The notes: generated by a model not told the origin, from the sequence alone. A stretch of DNA of 64,000 bases from Clostridiales bacterium oral taxon 876 str. F0540 (GCA_000466585.1 KE993490.1:136871-200870); one strand, 5' to 3'. Shown: positions 37,768-48,579, numbered from the stretch's first letter. A program made the numbers and translations.

Positions 37768-39333
37768 ATGAAAAGCAAGCGTTTATTAACTCTTGTACTT
37801 GCAAGCTTACTATCAATTATGACTTTAACAGGCTGCAACAAAACTAAAACAACTGAAGCTCCCAAGGATGCAGACATAAATACCAATGAAAAAATAACAG
37901 TTAAGTATTGGGTTCCTTTTACTCCAAATCAATTTATTAAAAGCTTGAATGAAAGCTTGATGTATCAGGAGCTTGAAAAAAAGACAAATGTACATGTTGA
38001 ATTTACTCATCCGGCTGAAGGGCAGGAAACAGAACAGTTTAATCTTCTTGTAAATTCCAAGGAATTGCCGGATGTTATACAAACCTATGCAGGAGAGTAT
38101 AAGGGTGGAGTAGATAAGGCTATAAAGGATGGAGTTTATTTAAGACTTAATGAATTAATAGATAAATACGCTCCAAACTTTAAAAAACTTCTTCAAGAGG
38201 ACCCAGAGCTTGCTCGTCAGGTAACTACTGATGAAGGCAACATTTACGCTTTTCCTGTAATAGGAGAAGACAAGAATGAGCCAGCTTGGTGGGGGCCTGT
38301 TATTCGTAAGGATTGGCTTAATGATTTGGGCTTAAAAGAACCTGAAAGCTTAGATGATTGGTACAATGTATTAAAGCAGTTTAAGGAAAAGAAAAATGCT
38401 CAAGCGCCTCTTATGCTTGGCAAAAAAGGTATAGATTCTTATGGAACTTTGGTAAGTGCTTTTGATATTGGTCCTGGTTTTTATAAGAAAGGTAATACAG
38501 TAAAATATGGACCTATGGAACCGGAATTTAAAGATTACCTTGCAACAATGAATAAATGGTACAATGAGGGCTTAATAGACAAGGACTTTGCTACTCGAGA
38601 TAAAAAGAGCAGAGAAGCTGTAATCACTTCAGGAAAAACAGGTGCATTTATTACTGAATATGCTTTAGTTGACCAGTACTCAGCAGCTATTAAGAGCACA
38701 GATGCTAAGGCGGAGTTTGCGCCTACAATACAGCCTGCTTTGAAGAATGGAGATAAGGTTCACTACAGGGTAGTTAATAATAGAAACGGAGGCTATGAAG
38801 CTGTAATAACTTCCTCCTGCAAAAATCCTGAAAGACTTGTAAAATGGTTTGACTACGCTTATGGAAAAGAGGGCTATATGCTGTTTAACTATGGTATTGA
38901 AGGAACAAGCTACACTATGGTGGACGGCAAGCCTAAGTTTACAGATCTTATGACTAAAAATCCTGACGGTCTTGATTTCTGGACAGTATGTAACAAATAT
39001 AAGCTTGAGGTTGGACCTTATTTAAGAGACTACAAGGCTGTACCGGACTTTACAAAGTTTGATAAGGATGCAATGGATAAGTGGACTAAGGCAGAGGCTG
39101 ATTATGTACTTCCTCCGGTTAATATGACTGCTGAAGAGAGCGATAACTATTCAGCAATTATGGGAGATATAGATACCTATAGAGATGAAATGGTATTAAA
39201 GTTTATAACGGGCAAAGAGCCTTTAAGCAAGTTTGACGGCTATGTTGCTCAGCTTAAGAAAATGCGTATTGATGAAGCAGTAAAGATTTATCAAGCTGCA
39301 CTTGAAAGATATAACAATAGAAAGATAAAGTAA
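37768..39333 (+). CDS. Oligosaccharide ABC transporter substrate-binding lipoprotein (LplA type)
   Basis: The 521-residue lipoprotein has a signal peptide and lipobox LTGC (Cys23), followed by a family 1 extracellular binding fold. KYWVPFTPNQF, NSKELPDVIQTY, VIRKDWLNDLGLKEPESLDDWY and YEAVITSSCKNPERLVKWFDY resemble LplA/LipO proteins of Bacillus and Paenibacillus. These bind complex oligosaccharides and work with LplB/YtcP permeases and a shared MsmX-type ATPase encoded elsewhere. No ATPase gene is present locally, as expected. Confidence 0.9.
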   Translation: MKSKRLLTLVLASLLSIMTLTGCNKTKTTEAPKDADINTNEKITVKYWVPFTPNQFIKSLNESLMYQELEKKTNVHVEFTHPAEGQETEQFNLLVNSKELPDVIQTYAGEYKGGVDKAIKDGVYLRLNELIDKYAPNFKKLLQEDPELARQVTTDEGNIYAFPVIGEDKNEPAWWGPVIRKDWLNDLGLKEPESLDDWYNVLKQFKEKKNAQAPLMLGKKGIDSYGTLVSAFDIGPGFYKKGNTVKYGPMEPEFKDYLATMNKWYNEGLIDKDFATRDKKSREAVITSGKTGAFITEYALVDQYSAAIKSTDAKAEFAPTIQPALKNGDKVHYRVVNNRNGGYEAVITSSCKNPERLVKWFDYAYGKEGYMLFNYGIEGTSYTMVDGKPKFTDLMTKNPDGLDFWTVCNKYKLEVGPYLRDYKAVPDFTKFDKDAMDKWTKAEADYVLPPVNMTAEESDNYSAIMGDIDTYRDEMVLKFITGKEPLSKFDGYVAQLKKMRIDEAVKIYQAALERYNNRKIK

Positions 39334-39375
39334 GTAGTTTTAATATACAATGAAAAAGTTCTAATACATTATATT

Positions 39376-39409
39376 ATAGGTTCTGAGAAAATTTTTTCTC
39401 AGAACCTAT
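39376..39409 (+). promoter_or_regulatory. Perfect 16-bp hairpin between binding protein and permease genes
   Basis: ATAGGTTCTGAGAAAA (39376-39391) and TTTTCTCAGAACCTAT (39394-39409) are exact reverse complements with a 2-base loop. There is no T-run after it on the plus strand, so it probably stabilises the 3' end of the binding-protein mRNA or partly attenuates, giving more binding protein than permease. Confidence 0.65.
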
Positions 39410-39444
39410 GACTAAAAAGCCTATAAAATAAGGGGGGCTCAAAA

Positions 39445-40401
39445 ATGGCAGAACTGCAGGCTAACATAAAAAATAATCCTGCGCCTAAGGTAAGTCTATG
39501 GAAGAAAATAAAAAAGGATTTTAAGATAAATAAATATGTATATTTAATGGCTGTACCTATGATTGTGTTTTTTATATTGTTCAGCTATATTCCAATGTAT
39601 GGGGTAATAATAGCTTTTAAAAACTTTAGTCCCAAGCTTGGTATTTTAGGAAGTCCATGGGTAGGGTTTAAGTATTTTGAAAACTTTTTTCACAGCATGT
39701 ATTTTGCAAGGACAGTTAAAAATACAGCTCTTTTAAGTTTTTATTCTCTTTTATGGGGATTTCCTGCAGCAATAATACTTGCGCTTTTATTAAATGAAAT
39801 AAGAAGAGAAAAATTTAAACGTACAGTTCAAACTGTTACCTATCTTCCTCATTTTATTTCCTTAGTCGTAATTTGCGGAATGATTGTAGACTTTACTTCT
39901 ACGGATGGCTTAATCAATTCAATACTATCAAGCTTTGGAGTAGAGCCTGTAAACTGGCTTACAAAGCCTGAATGGTTCAGAACAATTTATATAAGTTCAG
40001 GGGTATGGCAGAGCATTGGCTGGGACAGCATAATTTATCTTGCAGCGCTTTCAGGTATTGATCCTACTTTATATGAAGCAGCAACAGTAGATGGCGCCGG
40101 AAGGTGGAAACAGCTTGTTCATGTAACATTGCCGGGTATAGCTCCTACTATAGTAATTATGCTCATACTAAATATAGGAGGGCTGATGAGTGTAGGCTCA
40201 GAAAAGATTATACTCTTATATAATCCTATGACTTGGGAAACTTCAGACGTTATTTCAAGTTATGTTTACAGAAAAGGACTTATTGGCTCGGATTACAGTT
40301 TTAGTACAGCGGTAGGGCTTTTGGAGTCTGCTATAGGCTTTGTACTGCTTATGGCTGCCAACAAGTTCAGTAAAAAGATATCTGAAACTAGCTTATGGTG
40401 A
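39445..40401 (+). CDS. Carbohydrate ABC transporter permease, LplB type
   Basis: The 318-residue inner-membrane permease has about six membrane segments. The cytoplasmic EAA loop for ATPase docking is EAATVDGAGRWKQLVHVTLPG, and the N-terminus resembles LplB (FILFSYIPMYGVIIAFKNF). The ribosome site is AAGGGGGGC. It pairs with the next permease and the lipoprotein at 37768 in oligosaccharide uptake. Confidence 0.92.
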   Translation: MAELQANIKNNPAPKVSLWKKIKKDFKINKYVYLMAVPMIVFFILFSYIPMYGVIIAFKNFSPKLGILGSPWVGFKYFENFFHSMYFARTVKNTALLSFYSLLWGFPAAIILALLLNEIRREKFKRTVQTVTYLPHFISLVVICGMIVDFTSTDGLINSILSSFGVEPVNWLTKPEWFRTIYISSGVWQSIGWDSIIYLAALSGIDPTLYEAATVDGAGRWKQLVHVTLPGIAPTIVIMLILNIGGLMSVGSEKIILLYNPMTWETSDVISSYVYRKGLIGSDYSFSTAVGLLESAIGFVLLMAANKFSKKISETSLW

Positions 40402-40410
40402 GGTGATTGT

Positions 40411-41304
40411 ATGCTGAAAAAATTAAGCAGAGGAGAACGCGCCTTTGATATATTTAACACTATATTCTTAATTCTTTTCATGATTGTTTGTATATATCCA
40501 TTATTATATGTCTTATTTGCATCATTGAGCGATCCTTATAAATTGATGCAGCACAGAGGACTTTTGTTAAAGCCTCTTGGGCTTACGTTGAATGGATATG
40601 CGCTTGTATTTAAAAACCCAAGCATAATGACAGGTTTTTTAAATACTTTATTTTATGTTGTAGTTGGAACAGGTTTAAATTTACTTCTAACCTGTATGTC
40701 AGCCTATGTATTATCTAGGAAAAATCTACTATTAGGAAAGCCTTTAATGCTTATGGTTACTATTACAATGTTTTTCAGCGGAGGTTTAATTCCTTTTTAC
40801 CTTCAGGTGCAAAGACTTGGACTTATAGATTCAAGATGGGCAATAATACTTCCTTCGGCCTTATCTGTTTGGAACCTTATTGTAATGAGAACAGCCTTTA
40901 AAAGCATACCTGAAAGTCTTATAGAGTCTGCTAAGATTGATGGAGCAAATGATTTTACCATACTTTTTAGAATAATTATTCCTGTTTCAAAGGCAACCTT
41001 GGCTGTAATAGCATTATTCTGCGCTGTAAGCATGTGGAATTCATGGTTTAATGCTATGATCTTTTTAAGAGACAGAAGCAAATATCCTCTTCAGCTTATA
41101 CTTAGAGAAATCTTAATATCAAATGATACAAGAGAAATGATGAATCTTCCAAAGGGTTCTGCTCAGTTTATAAAGGCTGATGCTTATAAGACACTAATCA
41201 AATACAGCACGGTTATCGTTTCAACTATTCCTATATTATGCGTATATCCATTCCTGCAAAAGTATTTTGTTAAGGGAGTTATGATAGGTTCAATAAAAGA
41301 ATAG
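40411..41304 (+). CDS. Carbohydrate ABC transporter permease, YtcP type
   Basis: The 297-residue permease has about six membrane segments and the EAA-like loop ESAKIDGANDFTILFRIIIP. The motif FFSGGLIPFYLQVQRLGL and the C-terminal YPFLQKYFVKGVMIGSIKE are typical of the YtcP/LplC group. It starts 9 bp after the LplB-like gene and completes the membrane part of the uptake system. Confidence 0.92.
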   Translation: MLKKLSRGERAFDIFNTIFLILFMIVCIYPLLYVLFASLSDPYKLMQHRGLLLKPLGLTLNGYALVFKNPSIMTGFLNTLFYVVVGTGLNLLLTCMSAYVLSRKNLLLGKPLMLMVTITMFFSGGLIPFYLQVQRLGLIDSRWAIILPSALSVWNLIVMRTAFKSIPESLIESAKIDGANDFTILFRIIIPVSKATLAVIALFCAVSMWNSWFNAMIFLRDRSKYPLQLILREILISNDTREMMNLPKGSAQFIKADAYKTLIKYSTVIVSTIPILCVYPFLQKYFVKGVMIGSIKE

Positions 41305-41321
41305 AGAAAAGAGGATATACT

Positions 41322-43421
41322 ATGAAGCTGTCAAGACGAATTGCAATGATGCTGACTTCCTGCTTTGTGATTACAGGCAGTATGTCAGGATGTAAGAGCA
41401 ATGTTTCTAAAGGGGATGAGGAAATGAGATATGAATATAAAAATATTATTGACGTAGCAGGAGTTCCTTCAAAGGTAGTACCTGATGATAACTACGAAAT
41501 AAATCCTTTTTCAGATATGGGTGCTTGGCAGGCTTATCACCTGCCCTCTAAAAAGGATAAGGAGTATTACGGCGGCTTTACAGGGCCCTTATATATAGCT
41601 GAGGAATATGGAAAATGGCTCAGTAAGTCATTTAATGTCATTAGAATATATAATGCAGCAGATGAAAAGGAAATTAAGCTCTCAGAGTGCAAAAACTTTG
41701 ATATTGCATATTATCCAGGTATTCTTGTTCAAAGCTATGATATGGATAATTTTAAGCTGACCTTAGAATTAAGGTTTGTTACAAACAGGACAGCCTTAGT
41801 TACAACAATAATTAAAAATAGTTCTAAAAATGACTTAAGTTTAAGGCTTAATTGGGAAGGAGAACTTTTAAAAAGCGATACAGCAAGCCTTAATTCTTTG
41901 CCTAAGGGAATTACAGCCAAGCTTAACAACCCTGAAGGAGCAGAATATGAAATAAGATATCCCTTTGAAGTAAGCACTAAAATAAAAGGGAAAGGTTATA
42001 TTATATCTTCAAAGGACTCCATAGCTATCAAGCCTAACAAGGAATATGTTTTAAATACAACTAATTCCTATACCTTTACAAAGGAAGAAAAAGATAGCGA
42101 AGACAAAAAACTTGAAGATATCTTAAAAAATCCTTCTATATATATCAATGAAAATAGCGACAGATGGAATAATTATCTCAATGCAGCATTAAAGGAAGGA
42201 AAAGAAAAATATAATATTGCTGCTGTAAAGGCTGTGGAAACTCTTATAACTAATTGGAGAAGTCCTGCAGGAGCTATAAAAAAAGATGGTATTATACCTT
42301 CCATGTCTTATGTATGGTTTAACGGCATGTGGGCATGGGATTCTTGGAAGCAGGCTGCAGCGGTTGCAAGCTTTGCACCGGAACTTGCTAAAAATAATAT
42401 AAAAGCTATGTTTGACTATCAAAGGCAAGACGGAATGATTGTTGATGCTATATTTTACAATAAGAATGGAGACAACTGGAATGAGAGGAATTCAAAGCCT
42501 CCTCTTGCAGCTTGGGCAGTTTGGAGGGTTTATGAAGAAACTAAAGATGATAAATTTTTAGAGGAAATGTATCCTAAGCTTATAAGCTATCACAATTGGT
42601 GGTACAGCTTCAGGGATAATGATAAAAACGGTATTGCAGAGTATGGTGGAACTATAGATCCTAAAAATAACAGTCATGAAGAAATCTTAAAGGCTGCTGC
42701 ATGGGAAAGCGGTATGGACAATGCAGTGAGATTTGATAAGGATTACGGCGTAAGCATTCTTGAAAATAGAGACAAAGAAGGAAAGGCTTTAGGGTACTCC
42801 ATAAGCCAAGAATCCGTTGATTTAAATTCGTATCTTTTTGCAGAGAAAAAGCTTTTATCTAAAATGGCTGATATTCTTAATAAGTCAGAAGACAGAAGGA
42901 AATATGAAAAAGAAGCGGAATATGTTAAGGAATTTATTCAGAAGAATATGTTTGACAGTGAAAAAGGCTTTTTCTTTGATATTGATATTAAAACTAAAAA
43001 GCCATTAACAAGTAGAGGCATGGGTCCTGAGGGAATAATTCCTTTGTGGGCAGGAGCAGCTTCTAAAGAACAGGCTGAAGCAGTTAAGAACAACGTAATG
43101 GATTCAGCCAAGTTTAATAGCAAGGTTCCTATTCCTACAGCTTCAAAGGATAATGAGAGATATAATCCTGTGAAGTATTGGAGAGGACCTGTTTGGCTTG
43201 ATCAGGCATATTTTGCAATTGAAGGCTTGAAGCTGTATGGTTATGAAAAAGAAGCAGAAGAACTTTCTAAAAAGATATTAGAAAATGCAGAAGGGGTTAA
43301 TGAAAAAGGTAAGACTATTAGAGAAAACTATAATCCTGAAAGCGGAGAAGGACTTCACTGTACCAATTTCAGCTGGTCTGCAGGAATGATATATCTGCTT
43401 TATAGAGATTACTTACGATAA
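41322..43421 (+). CDS. GH63-like (YgjK/MGH1-type) alpha-glycosidase lipoprotein
   Basis: The 699-residue protein carries a lipobox (MSGC, Cys24), an N-terminal beta-sandwich (about 40-260) and an (alpha/alpha)6 barrel (about 290-699). Motifs fitting GH63/YgjK are FNGMWAWDSWKQAAA (candidate acid Asp), AAWESGMDNAVRF, SVDLNSYLFAE, GPEGIIPLWAG, KYWRGPVWLDQAYFA and NYNPESGEG (candidate base Glu). YgjK prefers alpha-1,3-linked glucosyl residues. The present specificity is not known. As a surface lipoprotein next to an LplABC-like importer, it probably trims oligosaccharides before uptake and final hydrolysis by the GH2 enzyme. Confidence 0.82.
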   Translation: MKLSRRIAMMLTSCFVITGSMSGCKSNVSKGDEEMRYEYKNIIDVAGVPSKVVPDDNYEINPFSDMGAWQAYHLPSKKDKEYYGGFTGPLYIAEEYGKWLSKSFNVIRIYNAADEKEIKLSECKNFDIAYYPGILVQSYDMDNFKLTLELRFVTNRTALVTTIIKNSSKNDLSLRLNWEGELLKSDTASLNSLPKGITAKLNNPEGAEYEIRYPFEVSTKIKGKGYIISSKDSIAIKPNKEYVLNTTNSYTFTKEEKDSEDKKLEDILKNPSIYINENSDRWNNYLNAALKEGKEKYNIAAVKAVETLITNWRSPAGAIKKDGIIPSMSYVWFNGMWAWDSWKQAAAVASFAPELAKNNIKAMFDYQRQDGMIVDAIFYNKNGDNWNERNSKPPLAAWAVWRVYEETKDDKFLEEMYPKLISYHNWWYSFRDNDKNGIAEYGGTIDPKNNSHEEILKAAAWESGMDNAVRFDKDYGVSILENRDKEGKALGYSISQESVDLNSYLFAEKKLLSKMADILNKSEDRRKYEKEAEYVKEFIQKNMFDSEKGFFFDIDIKTKKPLTSRGMGPEGIIPLWAGAASKEQAEAVKNNVMDSAKFNSKVPIPTASKDNERYNPVKYWRGPVWLDQAYFAIEGLKLYGYEKEAEELSKKILENAEGVNEKGKTIRENYNPESGEGLHCTNFSWSAGMIYLLYRDYLR

Positions 43422-43451
43422 GTTTTTAAGTAATGTATTAGAACTTTTCAA

Positions 43452-43463
43452 TTGCATATGCAA
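43452..43463 (+). promoter_or_regulatory. Weak operator candidate upstream of the LacI gene
   Basis: TTGCATATGCAA is a perfect 12-bp palindrome about 80 bp before the LacI-family start. It could be an autoregulatory site. Short palindromes are common in AT-rich DNA, so confidence is low. Confidence 0.25.
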
Positions 43464-43542
43464 GTAAATTGTATATTAAAAATCGTTGTGTTATGATTAC
43501 AAATAAGGAATAAGTTTCATGGAAAGCGGGGAGAAGTCCTAA

Positions 43543-44565
<1,023 letters not shown>

Positions 44566-44574
44566 AAATTATTA

Positions 44575-45531
44575 TTAAATTTTATTTGCTTTTATAAAGC
44601 TTTCAATATCATCCAGCATAAGATTTGCAGCTTTTACTCCGCCGGCTGTGTTCCAAATAGCATCATCTACCCTGTAAGCCTTGCCGTTTTTAACTGCATT
44701 CAGGCTCTTAAACATTGGGTCTTGAAGCCACTCTTTTTCCCTTGAAGAACCTTCGCCGTTTCCGGTTTCGTAGGTAAAGTAAAACATAATCTGACCGTCT
44801 GCCTCTTTAAGTCTTTCCTTTCCTATCTCAATAGTAAAATCATTGCTTCTTTGATTTTCAGGTCTTGCAAAGCCGATTTGCTTTAGTATTATTCCTGAAA
44901 AAGTATCTCCGAGATAAATTCTTGTTTTACCCGGCATAAATCTAACTATGGAAATTTCCGTTTTAAGCTTATTACCTGCAAGCTTTGCTATTGAGGCTGC
45001 TCTGTCATCGAATTTCTTTATGATTTCTTTTCCTTCTGCTTCTTTATTAAGTACTTTTGCATAAAATTCAAAGTTTGTCTTCCATTCTCCTCTTAATGTA
45101 TCTGAAAAAACAGTAGGTGCTATTTTTGAAAGCTGGTTGTATATCTTTTCTTGTCTCATTTTGTTTCCTATAATTAAATCCGGCTTTAATGCAGCTATAG
45201 ATTCTATGTTTATTTGACTTTCATCACCGAGGTTTTGAACACCATCCATTTCTTTTTCAATATGGTTATACCAAGGTTTGCCTGTCCATGATTTTGCAGC
45301 GCCCACGGGTTTAACTCCAAGCTCCAAGAGAGCTTCTGTTCCTTCATTTGTCAAAACAACTATTCTTTTTGGAGTACCTTTAATTTCTGTTTTTCCCATA
45401 GCGTGTTCTATTATTTTTGTATTGGTATTAGCTTGAGGTGAGGCTTCCGGCTTTGCTGAAGAAGAGCAGGCTGTAAAGGTTGCTGCTACAGTTAGAATTG
45501 TTAGAGTATGTAATAATTTTTTAAATTGCAT
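44575..45531 (-). CDS. Iron-siderophore ABC transporter substrate-binding lipoprotein
   Basis: The 318-residue lipoprotein has signal peptide and lipobox FTAC (Cys22), then a two-lobed type III binding fold joined by a long helix. GTPKRIVVLTNEGTEALLELGVKPVGA, ALKPDLIIGNK and YRVDDAIWNTAGGVKAANLML match FecB/YfiY-type binding proteins. It is divergent from the FecCD permeases and FepC-like ATPase, with which it should form a ferric siderophore importer. The particular siderophore is unknown. Confidence 0.92.
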   Translation of the reverse strand: MQFKKLLHTLTILTVAATFTACSSSAKPEASPQANTNTKIIEHAMGKTEIKGTPKRIVVLTNEGTEALLELGVKPVGAAKSWTGKPWYNHIEKEMDGVQNLGDESQINIESIAALKPDLIIGNKMRQEKIYNQLSKIAPTVFSDTLRGEWKTNFEFYAKVLNKEAEGKEIIKKFDDRAASIAKLAGNKLKTEISIVRFMPGKTRIYLGDTFSGIILKQIGFARPENQRSNDFTIEIGKERLKEADGQIMFYFTYETGNGEGSSREKEWLQDPMFKSLNAVKNGKAYRVDDAIWNTAGGVKAANLMLDDIESFIKANKI

Positions 45532-45572
45532 ATGAACAACTCCTTATATTGTTAGTTGTGAATCACAAAAAG

Positions 45573-45601
45573 ATATTAACATAGAAATTTCTCAAATGCA
45601 A
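45573..45601 (-). promoter_or_regulatory. Promoter of the siderophore-binding protein gene, with palindrome in the spacer
   Basis: On the minus strand TTGCAT (45601-45596) and TAATAT (45578-45573) are 17 bp apart. The spacer contains the perfect palindrome AGAAATTTCT (45583-45592), a possible metal-responsive operator. It is not a clear Fur box. Confidence 0.5.
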
Positions 45602-45634
45602 ACTAATTTCAATTAAAAATAAAAATCAATTAGC

Positions 45635-45663
45635 TTGACGAGAATTTTGCTATAAACTATACT
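45635..45663 (+). promoter_or_regulatory. Promoter of the FecCD-FepC operon
   Basis: TTGACG (45635-45640) and TATACT (45658-45663) are separated by 17 bp. This argues against the TTG at 45668 as translation start, because transcription should begin near 45670. Confidence 0.6.
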
Positions 45664-45712
45664 AAAGTTGAAGAAAGGGTTTATCATAAATAATAAATGG
45701 AAGGTGCTAACT

Positions 45713-46711
45713 TTGCTTAAGAACAACAAATCAAAAACCATTTTTCTTTTAGTACTTATACTTTTGCTTATAGTTTCATTTCTGGGCAGTCTGCTGCTAG
45801 GCTATATAAAAACATCCTTCAATGATTTAATAAATACATATACAAATTACCAAGATATAATTGAGCATATAATTTTAAAAACCTCAAGAATGCCAAGAGC
45901 TTTAACAGCGGTTTTCATTGGCGCAAGTCTAAGTGTATCCGGTGTTTTAATGCAGACTCTGACTAAAAACCCAATGGCTTCACCAGGGCTTCTTGGTGTT
46001 AATTCCGGTGCAGCTTTTTTTATGGTTTTTGCTTATAGCTTTTTTCCAAATCTCAGCCAAGGTTATATGATGGTGTTTTCTTTTATAGGAGCAGCACTGG
46101 CAGTTGTCTTAGTATATGCTTTGGCAGGAGGGCTTAAAGGATCAATACAAACCTTTGATTTAACCCTTGCAGGAGCAGCAGTAGCGGCTTTTTTTATGTC
46201 TTTTACTCAGGTTGTTCTTTTCAAGGATCAAAAGACCATGGAGGAGATTATGTTTTGGATGACAGGCTCTGTGGAAGGAAGAAGCATGAGTGCTTTAGTA
46301 AGTGTAATGCCTTATTTGACGGGGGCGTGGATACTATGCTTTATGATATCAGGAAGGCTTAATATATTTTCTTTAGGGGAAGAAATGGCAAAGGGATTAG
46401 GCCTAAATACAGAGCGTTTGAAGCTTGAGATGATACTTCTTACTGTTGTCTTAGCAGGAGCTTCAGTATCGGTTGCCGGACCAATAGGTCTTGTAGGACT
46501 TATAATTCCTCACTTGACCCGAAGCCTTGTGGGCTCTGAATTTAAATGGGCAATACCTTATAGTATTATATTAGGCTCTGTATTTTTACTTTTGGCTGAT
46601 ATAGGTTCAAGATTTATAGCCTACCCAAAGGAAATACCTGTCGGTGCGTTGACGGCTATAATCGGGACTCCATTTTTTATCTATATAGCTAGAAAGGCGG
46701 AAAATAGATAA
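45713..46711 (+). CDS. FecCD-family iron-siderophore permease, first subunit
   Basis: This 332-residue permease has about ten membrane segments. TSRMPRALTAVFIGASLSVSG, LTKNPMASPGLLGVNSGA and GPIGLVGLIIPHLTRSLVG are FecCD/BtuC hallmarks. The TTG at 45713 is chosen because GGAAGGTG lies 6 bp before it. The open frame back to 45668 would start 5 bp after the -10 box. It forms the translocation channel with the next gene. Confidence 0.92.
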   Translation: MLKNNKSKTIFLLVLILLLIVSFLGSLLLGYIKTSFNDLINTYTNYQDIIEHIILKTSRMPRALTAVFIGASLSVSGVLMQTLTKNPMASPGLLGVNSGAAFFMVFAYSFFPNLSQGYMMVFSFIGAALAVVLVYALAGGLKGSIQTFDLTLAGAAVAAFFMSFTQVVLFKDQKTMEEIMFWMTGSVEGRSMSALVSVMPYLTGAWILCFMISGRLNIFSLGEEMAKGLGLNTERLKLEMILLTVVLAGASVSVAGPIGLVGLIIPHLTRSLVGSEFKWAIPYSIILGSVFLLLADIGSRFIAYPKEIPVGALTAIIGTPFFIYIARKAENR

Positions 46712-47778
46712 TGAGTAAATTTATTGTTTTTAGAAAAGGAAAGCTCTCTTTTATATATGAAAAAAGAAGTCTTTTTATTTTATTTGCTGTGTTTTTAGCA
46801 GCTGCCGCTTCTATAATTTTGAGCTTAAGTATAGGGCAAAGATATATATCTGTATTTAAAATCCCTGAAATATTATTTGGTCATGGAGATGCAGGAGATA
46901 GTCTTATTGTAAATACTCTTAGACTTCCGAGAACTCTTGCAGCGCTTCTTGTAGGAATTTCTCTGGGACTTTCAGGAGCAGTACTTCAGGGAGTGGTTAA
47001 AAACCCTTTAGCTGCACCAAATATCATTGGAATAACAGATAGCGGCTCTGTAGGAGCATTGATTTTTTTAACTATATTTACAGACCCCAAAAATAATTCC
47101 TTAACAGCAAGTATTTTTTATATGCCTGTATTTGCCTTTGTAGGAGCTTTTGCTGCAGTGCTTTTGGTTTATGTGCTGGCTTTCAAAAAAGGTGTAACGC
47201 CCTATAGGCTTATTCTTATAGGAATAGCTGTAGCAGGAGCTGCAAAGGCTGTTACTTCTATACTTATAATAAATGGACCGGTTATTTTTATTAAGGAAGC
47301 CCAGCTTTGGATTACAGGTACAGTTTATGGAACTAATTGGACTCAGGTTAAGCTGTTGGCTTTATGGGTTTTAATATTGTTTATTTTGACTTCTGTTTAC
47401 GTTAGAGAGCTTAATATACAAGGGTTAGAAGACAATATATCAACAGGGCTTGGAAGCTCTGTTGAAAAAAATAGATTTATTTTAATGGTTTTAAGTGCAG
47501 CCTTAGCAGCAGGAGCAGTTTCAATTGGAGGAGGAATAAGCTTTGTTGGCCTTATCGCACCTCATATATGCAGAAAGCTTACAAATTCATCCTTTGAAAA
47601 TATAGTTCCGCTTTCTGCCTTAGTAGGAGGAATAATAGTTATTTTATCAGATATAGCAGCAAAAACTTTATTTTATCCTCTTGATTTACCGGTGGGAATA
47701 TTTACAGCAGGAATCGGAGCACCATTTTTTATTTATCTTCTTATTAAAAATCAAAGAACGCTAAGGAGAGGGATGTAG
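46711..47778 (+). CDS. FecCD-family iron-siderophore permease, second subunit
   Basis: The 355-residue permease has about ten membrane segments with LRLPRTLAALLVGISLGLSGA, VVKNPLAAPNIIGITDSGS and GGGISFVGLIAPHICRKL. Its ATG overlaps the preceding stop by one base, suggesting coupled, equimolar synthesis. It is the partner of the permease at 45713 and the ATPase at 47779. Confidence 0.92.
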   Translation: MSKFIVFRKGKLSFIYEKRSLFILFAVFLAAAASIILSLSIGQRYISVFKIPEILFGHGDAGDSLIVNTLRLPRTLAALLVGISLGLSGAVLQGVVKNPLAAPNIIGITDSGSVGALIFLTIFTDPKNNSLTASIFYMPVFAFVGAFAAVLLVYVLAFKKGVTPYRLILIGIAVAGAAKAVTSILIINGPVIFIKEAQLWITGTVYGTNWTQVKLLALWVLILFILTSVYVRELNIQGLEDNISTGLGSSVEKNRFILMVLSAALAAGAVSIGGGISFVGLIAPHICRKLTNSSFENIVPLSALVGGIIVILSDIAAKTLFYPLDLPVGIFTAGIGAPFFIYLLIKNQRTLRRGM

Positions 47779-48579
47779 ATGAGTTTATCAGCAAGCAATT
47801 TAACTTTAGGTTATGGAGATTATATAGTACTAAAGGATATAAATATAAAGATTCCAAAGAATAAAATAACTATATTAGTAGGAAGTAACGGCTGCGGCAA
47901 GTCTACTTTATTAAAGACTATGGCGAGACTATTAAAGCCGATGTCAGGGAAGGTTCTTCTAGAGGATATCAATATTTTTGAAAAATCCTCTAAGGAAATA
48001 GCAAAAGAACTTTCCATATTGACTCAGACTCCAAGTGCGCCGGAAGACTTAACAATTTTTAATCTTGTAAAGCAGGGAAGATACCCATATCAGAAGTGGT
48101 TCAGTCAATGGAGCAAAGAAGATGAGAAAATAGTTAATTATGCACTTCTAAAGACTGGATTAACGGATATTAAAAATAAAAAGATTTCTGACCTATCAGG
48201 AGGTCAAAGGCAGAGGGTATGGATAGCCATGACCTTGGCTCAGCAGACGGATATAATTTTACTTGATGAGCCTACTAATCATCTTGATATAAAATATAAA
48301 ATTGAAGTTTTGGATCTTTTAAAGACCTTAAATAGTGAGGAAAAGAGAACTATTGTTATAGTACTTCATGATATAAATTTAGCGGCAAGGTATGCTGATA
48401 ATATTATAGCCATAAAAGACGGTGAGGTTTATGCTGAGGGTGAGCCAAAGGATATTTTAACAGAAAAGCTTATAAAGGATGTTTTTGATGTTAATTCTGT
48501 AATAATGCAGTGCCCGATTTTTGGAACACCTATGTGTGTAACCTATCAAAATTTGCACGGAGAAAAGGAGAAGAAATGA
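47779..48579 (+). CDS. FepC/FhuC-type siderophore ABC transporter ATPase
   Basis: The 266-residue ATPase has Walker A GSNGCGKSTLLKT, Q-loop near SILTQTPSAP, signature LSGGQRQRV, Walker B IILLDEPTNHLD and H-loop VLHDINLAARYAD. The C-terminal CPIFGTPMC is typical of FepC/FhuC-like proteins. It begins immediately after the second permease and ends the iron uptake operon. Confidence 0.93.
   Translation: MSLSASNLTLGYGDYIVLKDINIKIPKNKITILVGSNGCGKSTLLKTMARLLKPMSGKVLLEDINIFEKSSKEIAKELSILTQTPSAPEDLTIFNLVKQGRYPYQKWFSQWSKEDEKIVNYALLKTGLTDIKNKKISDLSGGQRQRVWIAMTLAQQTDIILLDEPTNHLDIKYKIEVLDLLKTLNSEEKRTIVIVLHDINLAARYADNIIAIKDGEVYAEGEPKDILTEKLIKDVFDVNSVIMQCPIFGTPMCVTYQNLHGEKEKK

Noticed and set aside
45532..45712. 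Fur box in the divergent iron-uptake promoter region
   Set aside because: AT-rich partial matches exist, but no recognisable 19-bp Fur inverted repeat. Only the AGAAATTTCT palindrome was kept, as a candidate of unknown type.
45668..45712. Translation start of the first siderophore permease at TTG 45668
   Set aside because: It would lie 5 bp after the -10 box and has no ribosome site. TTG 45713 has GGAAGGTG at good spacing.
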